A stretch of DNA of 64,000 nt from positions 1-64,000 of the forward strand of contig JABSOW010000019.1 of NCBI GenBank assembly GCA_013215465.1, written 5' to 3'. The stretch is from Colwellia sp. (lineage in GTDB: Bacteria > Pseudomonadota > Gammaproteobacteria > Enterobacterales > Alteromonadaceae). Position 1 is the stretch's first letter. Each line of letters starts with the position of its first letter. The notes under the pieces are model-generated. The model searched no databases. It saw nothing but the letters and a program-made list of their open reading frames with translations, and was not told the origin of the DNA. Below are positions 63,134-64,000 of this stretch, piece by piece. A program made the position numbers and the translations under genes.

Positions 63134-64000
63134 CTAGCTTGCTTGCGTAAGCTCTTTTGCTTTATTTAATGTGTCAGCTGAATTGAATGAAACACAAGTG
63201 ATTGCTTTATTAATGCGTTTGGCTAAACCTTGTAATACTTTACCCGGTCCCACTTCAACCATTTGAATTATCCCTTGTTCGCCAAGTGCCGTGATTGTTT
63301 CACTCCAGCGAACAGGACTGTATAATTGTTTAATTAAAGCCGCTTTGATGGCCTCACTACTTGTTTCAATACTAACGTCAACATTATTAACTACATTAAT
63401 ATTTGGTTTGTTGAATGTTATTTGTTCAAGATAGACTGCTAATTGTTGCGCGGCATCTGTCATTAACGCACAATGAGACGGTACACTCACAGGTAAAGGT
63501 AAGACACGTTTTGCACCGGCTTCTTTACAAAGCTTACCGGCACGTGCAACCGCGGCTTTATGGCCAGCAATTACGACTTGTCCGGGGGAATTAAAATTAA
63601 CCGCTGCCACCACATCATCCTTTTGGGATTTAGCACAAGCATCAATAATCGCCTGATTATCTAAGCCTATAACAGCTGCCATGGCACCAACACCAGCAGG
63701 AACACAAGCTTGCATATATTCGCCGCGTTTCTCTACTAATTTAACCCCTTGGGCTAATGTAAAGACACCCGCACAAACCAACGCTGAATATTCACCTAAA
63801 CTATGACCGGCAAAAACACTTGGTATCACATCAGATTCAGCTTGCCAAACCCGCCATAAAGCAACACTAGCGGTTAACAGTGCAGGTTGAGTAAAGTTAG
63901 TTTGATTAAGTTGCTCTGCAGGCCCTTGGCTAACTAACTGCCATAAGTCATAACCCAATGCGTCTGACGCTTCTTTAAAAGTTTGCTGAACAATATCGTT
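63134..64000 (-). CDS. fabD: Malonyl-CoA:ACP transacylase, 5' end cut by the window
   Basis: Loads malonyl groups onto ACP. The visible part is 288 residues, reading in frame to the window edge (NDIVQQTFKEASDALGYDLW at its start). About 20-25 N-terminal residues, including the GQGSQ motif, lie outside. The catalytic serine is in FAGHSLGEYSALVCAGVF and the histidine in PLPVSVPSHCALM; FNSPGQVVIAGHK and VVNNVDVSIETS are family markers. No defect is seen. Confidence 0.96.
   Translation of the reverse strand, partial: NDIVQQTFKEASDALGYDLWQLVSQGPAEQLNQTNFTQPALLTASVALWRVWQAESDVIPSVFAGHSLGEYSALVCAGVFTLAQGVKLVEKRGEYMQACVPAGVGAMAAVIGLDNQAIIDACAKSQKDDVVAAVNFNSPGQVVIAGHKAAVARAGKLCKEAGAKRVLPLPVSVPSHCALMTDAAQQLAVYLEQITFNKPNINVVNNVDVSIETSSEAIKAALIKQLYSPVRWSETITALGEQGIIQMVEVGPGKVLQGLAKRINKAITCVSFNSADTLNKAKELTQAS

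Overview
The window is AT-rich chromosomal DNA from a marine gammaproteobacterium of the Alteromonadales, most like Colwellia or a close relative. This rests on gene content and order: fabD-fabG-acpP-fabF-pabC-mltG-tmk-holB-pilZ-tatD, aroF-tyrA, ybbP-ybbA/tesA, ppk-ppx, nhaD-dsbB and a TtpC-type TonB2 operon. Proteins resemble Shewanella, Vibrio and Colwellia homologues. This placement is inferred from recalled protein families; no search was run.

Layout. 1-2.6 kb: aroF-tyrA (minus) with two TyrR boxes in front. 2.7-8.5 kb: pstS-pstC-pstA-pstB-phoU (plus) behind an extended PhoB array. 8.5-12.6 kb: an accessory stretch with a coiled-coil protein, a decayed IS91-type transposase, a decayed IS200/IS605 element with its end hairpins, and a DUF2237 gene. 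13-18.5 kb: a TonB2-type energising operon (DUF3450, TtpC, ExbB, ExbD, TonB, TPR). 18.7-24.7 kb: purT, then a TonB-dependent receptor and a lipoprotein whose upstream region is an eight-unit 11-bp PhoB-like array. 24.7-34.4 kb: acs, amtB, nhaD, dsbB, a PsrA-like regulator and an M2 dipeptidase. 34.6-38.3 kb: ppk1-ppx. 38.3-41.5 kb: tyrR and a methionine gamma-lyase, divergent, with three TyrR-box-like sites between them. 41.5-47 kb: a mixed accessory region (DMT exporter, CARB-like class A beta-lactamase, a second coiled-coil paralogue, a histidine-kinase fragment, and norQ-norE-norF without norCB). 47-55.6 kb: yciB, yciI, an LprI-like protein, an AI-2E family protein, ybbP-ybbA/tesA and a CPA2 antiporter. 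55.6-64 kb: the fatty-acid/lipid cluster on the minus strand, with fabD cut by the window edge.

The main theme is phosphate. The inner-membrane Pst importer, polyphosphate kinase and exopolyphosphatase are all here. Candidate PhoB sites also precede an outer-membrane receptor/lipoprotein pair and, more weakly, the TonB2 operon that could energise it. The simplest reading is a phosphate-starvation-induced outer-membrane uptake system for an unknown phosphorus-containing ligand. This is inference and is the most interesting item in the window. A second theme is a local TyrR circuit: tyrR, its likely target aroF-tyrA, and a possible new target, methionine gamma-lyase.

At least four copies of a palindromic or MITE-like repeat (TATACCC ends) are scattered between genes. 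Two are about 265 bp and two are short (about 55-60 bp). Many reported CDS starts were moved inward to a start codon with better Shine-Dalgarno or signal-peptide support, as noted in each entry.
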